A stretch of DNA of 59,270 bases from JANXLS01 sp038227045 (GCA_038227045.1 JBBRQD010000023.1:1-59270), one strand, 5' to 3'. Positions 26,223 to 34,988 are shown, counted from the stretch's first letter. The notes: generated from the letters alone by a model not told the origin. Numbers and translations are program-made.

Positions 26223-26758
26223 TGGACACCGTCCTTCGTCAATAGAAAGACCACATCGTCGAGATTTTGAACATAGGACGCGTCGTGCGGGTCGGAGGAA
26301 TTAGCCGGGTCGATTTCAATGATTCCGTTGGAACCGCCGGACACCAGGCGCAACTTGGTATAATCCGCCAGACTTTTTCGTTGCAGTTTAATCTCTTTTC
26401 GCCAGCCATCCAACGGCGGGCTTTGGGCGAATGACACGTAGGGTCCGCGCCAACCTTTTCGCGTCGCGGGATTGTATATGTAAAGGGGATCGGTGGATGC
26501 AAACGGATTTGTCGTCAAATCGTCGAGTTTAAAATCCGGCGAAATGCCGACATCGCTAAAGTAGCCCGGCTTTCCAACGGTTCCCTTAATGGCATCGCGA
26601 AGTGTGCGCATCGTTTCGTGGGTCACAGTGACAAACGCGCTATCGACAGTGGTATCGACAGACATCAGGGCGATTCCGGCGAGCGCGACCATGATGGCCA
26701 CGACCACCAGCATCTCCAGCAAAGTAAATCCGCGTGCTTTCACGCCGCTGCCTTTCAT
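26216..26758 (-). CDS. Type II secretion prepilin (GspG/GspH-like)
   Basis: A 180-residue prepilin. The leader MKGSGVKARG is followed by FTLLEMLVVVAIMVALAGIA; cleavage is expected after the Gly and Glu is at position 5 of the mature form. A GWRGPYVSFAQSPPLDGW segment is like the GspG region around the calcium-loop position. A GTG start six codons upstream would lengthen the leader and is less likely. Its stop codon overlaps the start of the long prepilin gene. Confidence 0.82.
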   Translation of the reverse strand: MKGSGVKARGFTLLEMLVVVAIMVALAGIALMSVDTTVDSAFVTVTHETMRTLRDAIKGTVGKPGYFSDVGISPDFKLDDLTTNPFASTDPLYIYNPATRKGWRGPYVSFAQSPPLDGWRKEIKLQRKSLADYTKLRLVSGGSNGIIEIDPANSSDPHDASYVQNLDDVVFLLTKDGVQW

Positions 26759-26856
26759 GCCGTAAATGCTTTTCACTATGGCGAAAAGAGCACAGAGGCT
26801 ATCGGCGCCCCTGTGCTCAAATGATTTCCCACCGATGCATTCAATTCGCCGATCGC

Positions 26857-27702
26857 CTACTTCGTATCGTAGAAGTCATTCATTTCATCGCGGCACAAAT
26901 CACCGTCGGACGCGACCACCAATTTCAACTCAGCGCGGCTGCCGTCGTCGCGAGCTTCAAAAACCGCCAGGAAGCGACAGTAGAATTTTGACGAGTCCGT
27001 GTTGGAGTACGCCGGGCAGTCCTGAAGCACATCGCCAATAGCCTGATTCAGCGGACCGAATCCGAAGACGATGAGTTGCTTTCCTGCGGGAACCGCGCCC
27101 GTCACGCCGCCAGGGAGTTTGTTCGCCGGATAGATCTGGTTGACAATATCATTGGCATCTCCGTCCCCGCCAACGCCTGCAACGGCGGCATTGAGCGTCG
27201 CGATTTTGCCGCCATCCGCGAGCGTGCGCTTGGTATTGAACAGGTCCGAAGGTGCACCGGATCCGCCATTAAGATTAGGCAATGATGCATTCCAATCCAG
27301 TACAGTGCCGATGTTCATGCGGTTCAAAGAACGCGCCATATTCGCAGCCAACACTCCAGCAATCAACTTATGTGGGCCACTGCTCAGACTGCCATCCGCG
27401 GTTCCGCCGGTCGTTTGCGGTTCCAATCCCGGGCCGTTAACTGTCGGAGCTTGCGCTAATGCACCGGAACCATCAACCAGCGAATCCCAATTATCGGGGT
27501 AAACATTGTGCAGGATGCGATAGGTCTGAATGTAGCGGGACGTGCCCGTCATGTTGTTCGCGGCGATGCCCTTGTTCGTCTTCTGGTCGATGCGATCCAG
27601 CTTCGGCAGCAGAGCGCCGGCCAGAGCCACCAAAATTCCGACGACGACCAGCAATTCGATCAGGGTGAATCCGGAGTGCGGAAATTTATTTCGTGTTTTC
27701 AT
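26857..27702 (-). CDS. Type II secretion prepilin
   Basis: A 281-residue prepilin. The leader MKTRNKFPHSG precedes FTLIELLVVVGILVALAGAL; Glu5 is present. The region DRIDQKTNKGIAANNMTGTS and the YPDNWDSLVDGSG segment have counterparts in the upstream prepilin (27930-28706), so the two are paralogues. Cysteines at DCPAYS and DLCRDE could form a disulphide. GAGGAA lies 8 bases before the ATG. It is 98 bases upstream of the next gene. Confidence 0.85.
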   Translation of the reverse strand: MKTRNKFPHSGFTLIELLVVVGILVALAGALLPKLDRIDQKTNKGIAANNMTGTSRYIQTYRILHNVYPDNWDSLVDGSGALAQAPTVNGPGLEPQTTGGTADGSLSSGPHKLIAGVLAANMARSLNRMNIGTVLDWNASLPNLNGGSGAPSDLFNTKRTLADGGKIATLNAAVAGVGGDGDANDIVNQIYPANKLPGGVTGAVPAGKQLIVFGFGPLNQAIGDVLQDCPAYSNTDSSKFYCRFLAVFEARDDGSRAELKLVVASDGDLCRDEMNDFYDTK

Positions 27703-27929
27703 GCGTCACATTCCTCATTGGCGGTGAAGTACAGAATCGCGGCCAGAAACAATACAGATGAGGAGTGAGTGAGCATACCGCAAGCCAAACTGAGGAAAAG
27801 TCGATCTACCTATGAAACCAAACTCGATTATCGTTGAATCCACCACGGTCACGACCGTTCGAGGCCAGTGGGTCGATAGCAACTGTCTGTGAAATGTACA
27901 GCCGCAAAACGACGATAGGCCGCGACGCG

Positions 27930-28706
27930 TTACTGCGAGCTCTTGCTGTAGTATTCGTTGATTTCGTTGCCGAGAGAATTCAGTTCAGTGCCCAGGAAAC
28001 CGACAAGGCGGGCATTGAACGCCTTCGTTGCGGCAGTTCGCATCGCGGGCACCGCGTAGACCACGACAAAGCGCTCATACGTGACGGCCGGATCGGTCTG
28101 ATCGAAGTGCAACGGCGCTTCCTGCATCACAGTTCCGATCGCAGTGCATTGCGAACCGACGCCGAAGCACACGTATTCTTCGTTTTGCAATACGCCATCG
28201 ATACCGAATGCGGCTTTCACTTTTGCGTTCGTCAGGAAGACGTACTTCTGTGTGGTGTCAATGGGGATGGGATCTCCCGCCGCATCGAAGGTCGCGCTGT
28301 TGCCCGGCGCAAGCGTAGCATTCATCGGGCAAATGTTGCGGATGCCGTCCTGATTCAAGGACTTCAACTGTCCGGCGTCGAGCGCCTTGATCGCGATATC
28401 GGTGTTGCTGGCGCTGGCGTCGAACGGCAGCGTGGAAATTCCGTTCACGGTCGGCGCGGCGCCGGCGACCACGTCGATCAGCGAATCATAGCGGTCGGGA
28501 TAACCTTTCAGCGTCTTGACGTTGTACAGTGCGAACGCTTTTCCGAGTTCACCGATATTTGTTGAGGACACTGCGGTATGAGTCCGGTTGACAATGCCGG
28601 TGAATTGCGGCAACAGAATTCCAGCGAGCGCTGCCAATACGGCAAGGACAACCACCAATTCCACAAGAGTGAATCCACGGGCGTTCCCTCGTTCTTTCGT
28701 CTTCAC
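27930..28706 (-). CDS. Type II secretion prepilin, first gene of the operon (possible major pseudopilin)
   Basis: A 258-residue prepilin starting at GTG with an unusually strong Shine-Dalgarno (AAGGGGG) 8-9 bases before it. The leader VKTKERGNARG is followed by FTLVELVVVLAVLAALAGIL. YPDRYDSLIDVVAGA aligns with YPDNWDSLVDGSG of the next prepilin. First position and strong translation signal suggest it is the most abundant subunit (inference). An upstream ATG at base 28739 would bury the Shine-Dalgarno inside the gene and give a longer leader than usual. Confidence 0.82.
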   Translation of the reverse strand: MKTKERGNARGFTLVELVVVLAVLAALAGILLPQFTGIVNRTHTAVSSTNIGELGKAFALYNVKTLKGYPDRYDSLIDVVAGAAPTVNGISTLPFDASASNTDIAIKALDAGQLKSLNQDGIRNICPMNATLAPGNSATFDAAGDPIPIDTTQKYVFLTNAKVKAAFGIDGVLQNEEYVCFGVGSQCTAIGTVMQEAPLHFDQTDPAVTYERFVVVYAVPAMRTAATKAFNARLVGFLGTELNSLGNEINEYYSKSSQ

Positions 28707-28857
28707 AATCAACCCCCTTAAAATATCCACAATTTGCACCGGTCAGTTTTTAGGAGCGCGTTGAAGCCGGTGCAATTTCAGGCGCGCTCAAAATTTTCAA
28801 CTCGCAGCGAAGCAATCAAATCTAAATATTACTTAGTATTACTATTATTAATACGAG

Positions 28858-28885
28858 GTATTACCATTTAAATCGCGGGAGTCAA
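28858..28885 (-). promoter_or_regulatory. Sigma-70-type promoter of the secretion operon
   Basis: On the minus strand TTGACT and TAATAC are separated by 16 bases in an AT-rich stretch about 150 bases before the first prepilin GTG. This would give a leader of about 145 bases. No other good promoter is seen between the operon genes, which fits transcription as one unit. Confidence 0.5.
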
Positions 28886-28909
28886 TACAAAAACAAAAAA
28901 ATCGGCACG

Positions 28910-29002
28910 CGTTCAGTTCCACCAGAGCCGCGCGCGTAAGTAAGCGGCCCAGCCAGAAAAAGCCGCTTACTTACGTGCGCGGCTCTGGTGAGCGACTGAA
29001 CG
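28910..29002. repeat. REP-like hairpin, family C (AGAGCCGCGC ... AGTAAGCGGC), copy 1
   Basis: A long inverted repeat. The inner arms (28921-28948 and 28962-28989) are 28 bases with one mismatch, around a 13-base A-rich loop. Outer arms CGTTCAGT and ACTGAACG extend it. It fills the divergent gap between the first prepilin and the thioredoxin-like gene. The same inner arm occurs at 32468-32540, so this is a mobile or REP-like family. Confidence 0.8.
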
Positions 29003-29149
29003 CTTCCAATGTCGTTAGCACCGAAATTATTTGATAAATCGCTTCGATCTGACGATGGATGGATTAATTGACGAAGCCTTCATTGAAGGCAGACGCGGCG
29101 GCTTCGTCTTTCTCGCGTGCCTGATATTTTGAAATTTGGAGAATTGCCC

Positions 29150-29689
29150 ATGCGCAGTCGTCTGTGGCCCCACGTTGTCACTTGTCTTTTTGTCTCGATC
29201 CTTTCATTTGCCGCGGTCTGCGCGGATGCGGCGAAGAAAGTGGACACGGCAGAAAAGGTCGACGATTTGCTCGGAGCGCTGAAAGGAACCGGCGCGAAAG
29301 TTATTCTGCTGAACGTCTGGTCCACTCAATGCACGCCCTGTTTGGCGGAAATGCCTACACTGATGCGCGCCGCCATTAAATTCAAAAACAATGTGGACGT
29401 TGCGTTCCTGGGCCTGTGCCTTTCCGGCGAAGGCGAAACGCAGAAAGCATCGCTGGAAGCTGCATCCGAAGTCGTGCGCTTAAAGCAGGTGACTTATAAA
29501 AATCTGCTCTGGACGGGCAAAGGCGAAACGCTGCTCGACCGCTTCAACATCATCGGCACGCCCTATACGGTGTTCATGTCCGCCGAAGGCAAGGTGCTGG
29601 GAGACATCGAACTTCCTGAAGATCCGGAGAAAGCCGGCGAAGCGATTGAAAAAGGCATCGCCAAAGCACTGAGCGCGCCTGCGAAGTAG
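29150..29689 (+). CDS. Secreted thioredoxin-like (TlpA/ResA type) protein
   Basis: A 179-residue protein with an N-terminal signal peptide (MRSRLWPHVVTCLFVSILSF, ending near CADAAK) and a thioredoxin fold. The redox motif is CTPC in NVWSTQCTPCLAEMP, and the cis-Pro loop is FNIIGTPYTVFM. TlpA/ResA proteins reduce disulphides outside the cytoplasm, for example in cytochrome c maturation; the partner here is unknown. GGAG lies 9 bases before the chosen ATG; the longer frame upstream has no such signal and would hide the signal peptide. Confidence 0.82.
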   Translation: MRSRLWPHVVTCLFVSILSFAAVCADAAKKVDTAEKVDDLLGALKGTGAKVILLNVWSTQCTPCLAEMPTLMRAAIKFKNNVDVAFLGLCLSGEGETQKASLEAASEVVRLKQVTYKNLLWTGKGETLLDRFNIIGTPYTVFMSAEGKVLGDIELPEDPEKAGEAIEKGIAKALSAPAK

Positions 29690-29717
29690 CGGCGCGCTTC
29701 GATTTTTCGTGCGCAAA

Positions 29718-29841
29718 CTTAATCGCTGATGGACGCAAATTAACGCGGATTACCGCTGACGAGTGAATGGGAAAGGTTCAATTTCCCTCCTAAAATTCAT
29801 CTGCGATAATTTGCGTTAATCCGCGTCCATCAGCGATTAAG
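29718..29841. repeat. Dispersed repeat, family A, inverted pair (long hairpin)
   Basis: Two copies of the family A repeat face each other between the thioredoxin-like gene and the end of clpB: 29718-29767 and 29795-29841. Their complementary cores include CGCAAATTAACGCGGATTA and TAATTTGCGTTAATCCGCGT. The arms could form a hairpin of over 40 bases. Placed between convergent genes, it could stop transcription from both sides, but it has no U-run. Confidence 0.7.
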
Positions 29842-29866
29842 TCAAGCCATTGCATCTACAGCAGTC

Positions 29867-32452
29867 TCACGCCGCCTGATGAAACGTCAGCCCTTCCCCG
29901 TTCGACGCGGCGTCCACTTCGATCGTCGCGCCATCACCAAACGTTCCCGCGAGCACATCCTTGGCGAGCGGATCGCTCAGGTATCGTTCGATGGATCTCT
30001 TTAGCGGCCGCGCGCCGAAGACAGGATCGTAGCCCACATTTGCCAGGTATTCCTTCGCTTTCTTCGACAGCTTGAGCGTGATGTTTTTTCCGGCGAGCAG
30101 TTTCATGAAATGCTCCATCTGGATATCCACCACTTTTAAGAGCTCGTTCTTGCCCAGCCGATTGAAGACGGCTTGTGCGGTCAAGCGGTTCAAAAACTCC
30201 GGCTTGAAATGCTCGCGCACCGCCTGAGCCACGCCCGCGCGTGCCTGCTTTTCGCCAATCGTGTCGCTCTCCGAAAGGAACCGCGCGCCTAGGTTGCTCG
30301 TGAAGATCAGGATCGTGTTGCGGAAATCCACCGTGCGGCCATGGCCGTCGGTGAGCCGTCCGTCGTCGAGCAACTGCAGGAAGACGTTCAGCACTTCCGG
30401 CGCGGCCTTTTCGACTTCGTCGCAGAGCACCACGCTGTACGGGCGGCGCCGGACGGCCTCGGTCAACTGGCCGCCTTCGTCATAGCCGACGTAGCCTGGC
30501 GGCGCACCGATCAACCGCGAGATGCTGTGCTTCTCCATGTACTCGCTCAGGTCGATGCGCACCAGCGCCTGCTCGCTGTCGAAGAGGAACTCCGCGAGCG
30601 CTTTCGCCAGTTCCGTTTTTCCGACGCCAGTAGGCCCGAGAAACAGGAAGCTGCCGATCGGCCGGTTGGGATCGGCCAGACCCGCCTTGCTGCGGCGCAC
30701 CGCGTTCGCGACGACCTCACACGCTTCCTCCTGGCCGACGACGCGCTTGCGCAGATTGTCTTCCATGCGCAGCAGCTTTTCGCGCTCGCCTTCCAGCAGT
30801 TTGACGACCGGAATGCGCGTCCAGCGCGAGATGACTTTGGCGATATCCTCTTCTTTCACTTCCTCATTCAACAGCGCGCCGCCGGCCTGAAGTTTTTTCA
30901 GCTTCTCCTGCTGCGCCTTCAAATCCTCTTCGAGTTTCGGCATTTCGCCGTAGCGAATTTCCGCCGCGCGCTCCAGCTTGCCTTTGCGTTTGGCCTGTTC
31001 TTCTTCGGTGCGCAGTGCTTCGAATTCCTCTTGAATGCCGCGCAATGCGGCGATGACTTCCTTTTCGTTCAGCCAGCGCGCCTTCAGCGTGTTCGCGCGC
31101 TCGCGCAACTCGGCCAATTCGACGCCATGCCGCGCAAGCCGCTCCTGGCTGGGCTTGTCTTTCTCTTTTTTCAACGCCGCCTGCTCGATTTCCAATTGCA
31201 TGATGCGCCGGTTCAGCGTGTCGAGTTCAACCGGCTGGCTGTCGATTTCCATGCGCAGCGCCGACGAGGCTTCGTCGACCAGATCGATTGCCTTGTCCGG
31301 CAAAAAGCGGTCGGCGATGTAGCGATGCGACAGCGTTGCGGCGGCCACAAGCGCGCTGTCGGTGATGTGAATGCCGTGATGCAGTTCGTAGCGTTCTTTG
31401 AGTCCGCGCAAAATCGCGATGGTATCTTCGACGCTCGGTTCGCCGACGAAGACCGGCTGGAAACGGCGTTCGAGCGCCGCATCTTTTTCAATATGCTTAC
31501 GGTACTCGTCCAGAGTCGTCGCGCCGACGCAGCGCAGTTCGCCGCGCGCCAGAGCGGGCTTGAGCATGTTCGCCGCGTCCGCCGCGCCTTCCGCCGCGCC
31601 CGCGCCGACGATGGTGTGCAGTTCGTCGATGAACAGAATGATACCGCCATGAGATTCGGTGATTTCGCGCAGCACGGCTTTGAGCCGTTCTTCGAATTCG
31701 CCACGGAATTTCGCGCCGGCAATCAGCGCACCCATGTCCAGCCCGACCACGCGCTTGTCTTTCAAACTCTCCGGCACGTCGCCGGCGACGATGCGGAGGG
31801 CGAGACCTTCGGCGATTGCCGTCTTGCCGACGCCCGGCTCGCCAATCAGCACCGGATTATTTTTGGTGCGGCGCGAAAGCACTTGAATCACGCGCCGAAT
31901 CTCTTCGTCGCGGCCAATTACAGGGTCGAGTTTGCCCTGCCGCGCGAGAGCGGTGAGATCCTTGCCGTATTTTTCGAGCGCCTGCATTGAGGCTTCGGGG
32001 TTGTTCGAGGTGACGTGCGCGGAACCACGAATTGACTGGATCGCTTTCAACAACTCGTCACGGCTCGCGCCAGAATTCTTCAGCAGGATGCCCGCATCGC
32101 TCTTGGACGCGGCCAGCGCGAGCAGCAAATGTTCGGTCGAGACGTATTCGTCCTTCATCTTCTTCGCCTCGTCTTCGGCGGCATTAAAAACGCCGCGAAG
32201 ATCGGAAGAGAGATGCACGTCGCCGCCTTTTTGTTTCGGCAGTTTATCCAGTGACGCGATGGCTTCGAGTTTCAGGCGCGACGGTTCGATGCCGATCTTT
32301 TGCAGAACCGGCACCACCAAGCCCCCGTCCTGCGCCAGAAGCGCGGCAAGCAAATGCACGGGATCGAGCTGTGGATGCCCGGACCGCTCGGCCATGCTTT
32401 GCGCGGCTTGGATGGCTTCTTGTCCTTTTATGGTGTATCGATCGATATTCAT
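29867..32452 (-). CDS. clpB: Disaggregase chaperone ClpB
   Basis: An 861-residue Hsp100 protein that, with DnaK, pulls proteins out of aggregates. In order: N-domain (1-150), first AAA domain with GEPGVGKTAIAEGLAL, the ClpB-specific coiled middle domain (about 410-520), and the second AAA domain with LGPTGVGKTELAKALAEFLF and DEVEKAAPEVLNVFLQLLDD. A long middle domain separates it from ClpA and ClpC. I chose MNIDRYTIKGQEAI; the frame is open further upstream only because it reads through the hairpin repeat. GGGAGAG lies 5 bases before the ATG, and the hairpin at 32468-32540 begins 16 bases upstream. Confidence 0.95.
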   Translation of the reverse strand: MNIDRYTIKGQEAIQAAQSMAERSGHPQLDPVHLLAALLAQDGGLVVPVLQKIGIEPSRLKLEAIASLDKLPKQKGGDVHLSSDLRGVFNAAEDEAKKMKDEYVSTEHLLLALAASKSDAGILLKNSGASRDELLKAIQSIRGSAHVTSNNPEASMQALEKYGKDLTALARQGKLDPVIGRDEEIRRVIQVLSRRTKNNPVLIGEPGVGKTAIAEGLALRIVAGDVPESLKDKRVVGLDMGALIAGAKFRGEFEERLKAVLREITESHGGIILFIDELHTIVGAGAAEGAADAANMLKPALARGELRCVGATTLDEYRKHIEKDAALERRFQPVFVGEPSVEDTIAILRGLKERYELHHGIHITDSALVAAATLSHRYIADRFLPDKAIDLVDEASSALRMEIDSQPVELDTLNRRIMQLEIEQAALKKEKDKPSQERLARHGVELAELRERANTLKARWLNEKEVIAALRGIQEEFEALRTEEEQAKRKGKLERAAEIRYGEMPKLEEDLKAQQEKLKKLQAGGALLNEEVKEEDIAKVISRWTRIPVVKLLEGEREKLLRMEDNLRKRVVGQEEACEVVANAVRRSKAGLADPNRPIGSFLFLGPTGVGKTELAKALAEFLFDSEQALVRIDLSEYMEKHSISRLIGAPPGYVGYDEGGQLTEAVRRRPYSVVLCDEVEKAAPEVLNVFLQLLDDGRLTDGHGRTVDFRNTILIFTSNLGARFLSESDTIGEKQARAGVAQAVREHFKPEFLNRLTAQAVFNRLGKNELLKVVDIQMEHFMKLLAGKNITLKLSKKAKEYLANVGYDPVFGARPLKRSIERYLSDPLAKDVLAGTFGDGATIEVDAASNGEGLTFHQAA

Positions 32453-32467
32453 ACGCTCTCCCGCTCC

Positions 32468-32540
32468 AGAGCCGCGCACGTCAGTAAGCGGCTTTTTTTG
32501 TGTGGACACATTTTGGCCGCTTACTGACGTGCGCGGCTCT
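32468..32540. repeat. REP-like hairpin, family C, copy 2, in the clpB leader
   Basis: Perfect 25-base arms (32468-32492 and 32516-32540) start AGAGCCGCGC and end AGTAAGCGGC, as in copy 1 at 28921. The 23-base loop contains a run of seven T and TGTGGACACA. The element ends 16 bases before the clpB start codon, next to its Shine-Dalgarno sequence. Confidence 0.85.
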
Positions 32541-32728
32541 AGATAACAGTACAATGCTCATGCCAATTCTCACTACTTTTCAACACTATCATAACCCCTT
32601 GCTAACATGTCGCTAACGTTGGTGATTTCGATTTGGCAGTCTCAGAACTGAGAAAAAAGTTGCCGAAATGACACGTTGCCAGCCAGCCGCGACGCCGATA
32701 GAATGGTGGACAGAACGAGGACCATCGC

Positions 32729-33223
32729 ATGGACGTGGAGCACATTCTGCGCACGCTGAACAGCCACGGTGTCGAATACATCCTGGTCGGCGGGATGAAT
32801 TTCCTGTTGAACCATTCCGGCCCGTTGAGCTACGAAGTCGGGCTGTTCGTCAACGACACCCCGGCCAACCGCTGCGAACTGAATTTCGCGCTTCAGGAAC
32901 TGCGATGCGAATGGGGTCCGGGCATGGATCATTTGAAGGCTGTCTCCGGCGATCCGCAATGGCTCGAGCGGCAGCCTGTCTATTGCCTGACGTCTCCGCA
33001 CGGCGCGATCGATATTTTTCGCGCGGTCAAAGGACTGGAAGACGGCTACGAACCGTGCAAGGCCCGCGCCGAAGTTCGGTCAATGCAGGACGGTGAAATA
33101 TATTTTAGTTTGAGCGATGAAGACATGCTGCGCAGCCAGTTGGCGCTGCCTGAAACAGAGCAGATCAAAAACCGCATCGAAACCCTTCGAACATCGATCC
33201 AAAAAAGAAACAGCGCCGAGTAG
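32729..33223 (+). CDS. Nucleotidyltransferase-like protein with degenerate active site
   Basis: A 164-residue protein. The start HILRTLNSHGVEYILVGGMN has the pattern of small nucleotidyltransferase-fold proteins (helix, then LVGG). In active relatives a DxD pair follows in a TxDIDLF-like strand. Here that strand reads LSYEVGLFVNDTPANR, so at least the first acidic ligands are gone. It is therefore likely a non-catalytic member or a toxin/antitoxin-like relic. GAGGACC lies before the ATG. The next gene converges from the other strand, and no partner gene is adjacent. Confidence 0.5.
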   Translation: MDVEHILRTLNSHGVEYILVGGMNFLLNHSGPLSYEVGLFVNDTPANRCELNFALQELRCEWGPGMDHLKAVSGDPQWLERQPVYCLTSPHGAIDIFRAVKGLEDGYEPCKARAEVRSMQDGEIYFSLSDEDMLRSQLALPETEQIKNRIETLRTSIQKRNSAE

Positions 33224-33242
33224 AGCCGAAATCCGTTCGGTT

Positions 33243-33671
33243 CTACTTTGGCAACGCTGGAAATAAGAGGCGAAGGACCATCAACATTATAATTCCGGCG
33301 ATAAAGAGACATGCGACATTGATAAACGGTGCCATGAGATTCGGGAACACCGGATAGTCTTTAAAGATCAGTGCGACAGACACGCCGCGCCCGGAATATG
33401 CCGATGGATTGTCGTTGATCGGCAGATAGAGACCGATGCTGCCGAGCACGACAGCGATTTGCATGATTGTCGCAACTGTCTCGCGAATGTCGAGGCGCTT
33501 CAAAATCACGAGCGCCATAAGGCCGAGCGTTCCAGCAATAAATGAATGCGCAACAACCTCATTTGCGATCTTTCCGATTCCCAGAGCATGGAAAACAGCC
33601 GGAATAAAAAGTCCCGCAATCACGCTGAGCGCCAGTGCCGTACTGAGATGAAATTGAAAGCGCGTCTGCAT
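33243..33671 (-). CDS. Small four-helix membrane protein of unknown function
   Basis: A 142-residue protein with about four hydrophobic helices: LSTALALSVIAGLFIPAVFH, FIAGTLGLMALVILK, ATIMQIAVVLGSIGLYL and NVACLFIAGIIMLMVLRLLF. The start MQTRFQFHLSTAL resembles short RFQFSL-type N-termini common in planctomycete and verrucomicrobial membrane proteins. I do not recognise a family. It is convergent with the nucleotidyltransferase-like gene, and divergent from pstS. Confidence 0.55.
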   Translation of the reverse strand: MQTRFQFHLSTALALSVIAGLFIPAVFHALGIGKIANEVVAHSFIAGTLGLMALVILKRLDIRETVATIMQIAVVLGSIGLYLPINDNPSAYSGRGVSVALIFKDYPVFPNLMAPFINVACLFIAGIIMLMVLRLLFPALPK

Positions 33672-33922
33672 GAAATGGAAGCGTACCTCAAGAGGCGCTG
33701 CTGGTGAAGCGAGTTTCGCGCAGGGTGGACGAACACCCTGCCTCCTGCTTTTGGCGTTTCTATTTTCAGGATTGCCTTACCAGAAACACATTGTGCGTCC
33801 AGTCTGCGAAAACTTGTTGTGTCGATAACAAAACCGACATCCAAGCCACACATTTCCTTAACAATTTTAGGATACAGTGTGGTTGTGCGAAACACTCTCA
33901 TCATCTATTCTTAGGAGGAACA

Positions 33923-34969
33923 ATGTCTAAATTCGTGGCTTTGTCGGTCATATTTGCGAGCGCTCTATTGGCTCTGGGTGCGCGCGCGGAAAGCGTTACC
34001 ATTCAAGGGGCTGGCGCAACGTTTCCCGCTCCTTTGTATGCGAAGTGGATCGAAGCGTACAACAAAGCCAATCCGAACACCAAGATCGACTATCAGGCAA
34101 TCGGTTCGGGTGGCGGCATCAAGGGCATCACGGATCGCACCGTCCAGTTCGCCGGTTCGGATGCACCGATGACGGACGACCAATTGAAGGGCGCGCCGGC
34201 GCCGGTCCTGCATATCCCGACCGTTTCCGGTCCGGTCGTGATGATCTACAATTTGCCAACCGTCAAAGAATTGAAACTGGATGGCAGCGTGATTGCCGAA
34301 ATCTTCATGGGCAAAATCACGAAGTGGAACGATCCAAAGATCGCGGCTTTGAACTCGGGTGCGGAATTGCCGGCAAAGGACATCGTCGTCGCGCACCGCT
34401 CCGACGGTTCAGGTACGTCGTGGATCTTCACCAACTATCTCTCAAAGGTCAGCGATGCGTGGAAGGCGAAAGTCGGCAACGCCACCTCAGTCAAGTGGCC
34501 GGTGGGTTTGGGCGGCAAAGGCAACGATGGCGTTGCGGCGGCTGTGAAAGGTGTTGAAGGCGGAATCGGCTACACTGAATTGGCGTTTGCCGAAAAATCC
34601 AAACTTCCATTTGCCACGCAGATCAACAAGAATGGCAAGCCCGTAATTGCGTCGGTGGACGGCGTAGTCGCGGCGGCGAAAAATTCGGTGGCTCAGTTCC
34701 CGCCGGACATGCGCGTTAGCATCACCGATGCGCCGGGCGACGATTCGTACCCGATCTGCGGATTCACCTATTTGCTCGTCTACCAGGACATGTCGTATCT
34801 GAAAAACAAAGACCAGGCGAGCGAAGTGTTGAAGTTCATTCACTGGGGCGTCACCGATGGGCAGGCGATGGCGAAGCCGAACTACGCGCCCTTGCCCGCC
34901 GAAGTGCAGGAGAAGGTCACGACCGAACTGAAGAAAATCGTCTTCGACGGCCAGCCGCTTTTAAAGTAG
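33923..34969 (+). CDS. pstS: Phosphate ABC transporter, periplasmic phosphate-binding protein
   Basis: A 348-residue protein that captures inorganic phosphate for the Pst transporter. Signal peptide at residues 1-23 (ending ARAES), then ITIQGAGATF-type start (VTIQGAGATFPAPLYAKW), YQAIGSGGGIKGITDR, FAGSDAPM and RSDGSGTSWIFTNYL, which hold the phosphate ligands. A perfect AGGAGGA precedes the ATG by 5 bases. The long frame upstream is not coding. pstCA and pstB follow, separated by a terminator-like hairpin that may lower downstream expression. Confidence 0.95.
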   Translation: MSKFVALSVIFASALLALGARAESVTIQGAGATFPAPLYAKWIEAYNKANPNTKIDYQAIGSGGGIKGITDRTVQFAGSDAPMTDDQLKGAPAPVLHIPTVSGPVVMIYNLPTVKELKLDGSVIAEIFMGKITKWNDPKIAALNSGAELPAKDIVVAHRSDGSGTSWIFTNYLSKVSDAWKAKVGNATSVKWPVGLGGKGNDGVAAAVKGVEGGIGYTELAFAEKSKLPFATQINKNGKPVIASVDGVVAAAKNSVAQFPPDMRVSITDAPGDDSYPICGFTYLLVYQDMSYLKNKDQASEVLKFIHWGVTDGQAMAKPNYAPLPAEVQEKVTTELKKIVFDGQPLLK

Positions 34970-34988
34970 TCCGTTTGACTTTTTAGCG

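Noticed and set aside
30341..31990. 549-codon open frame on the plus strand
   Set aside because: Antisense of clpB, with no motif or ribosome-binding site.
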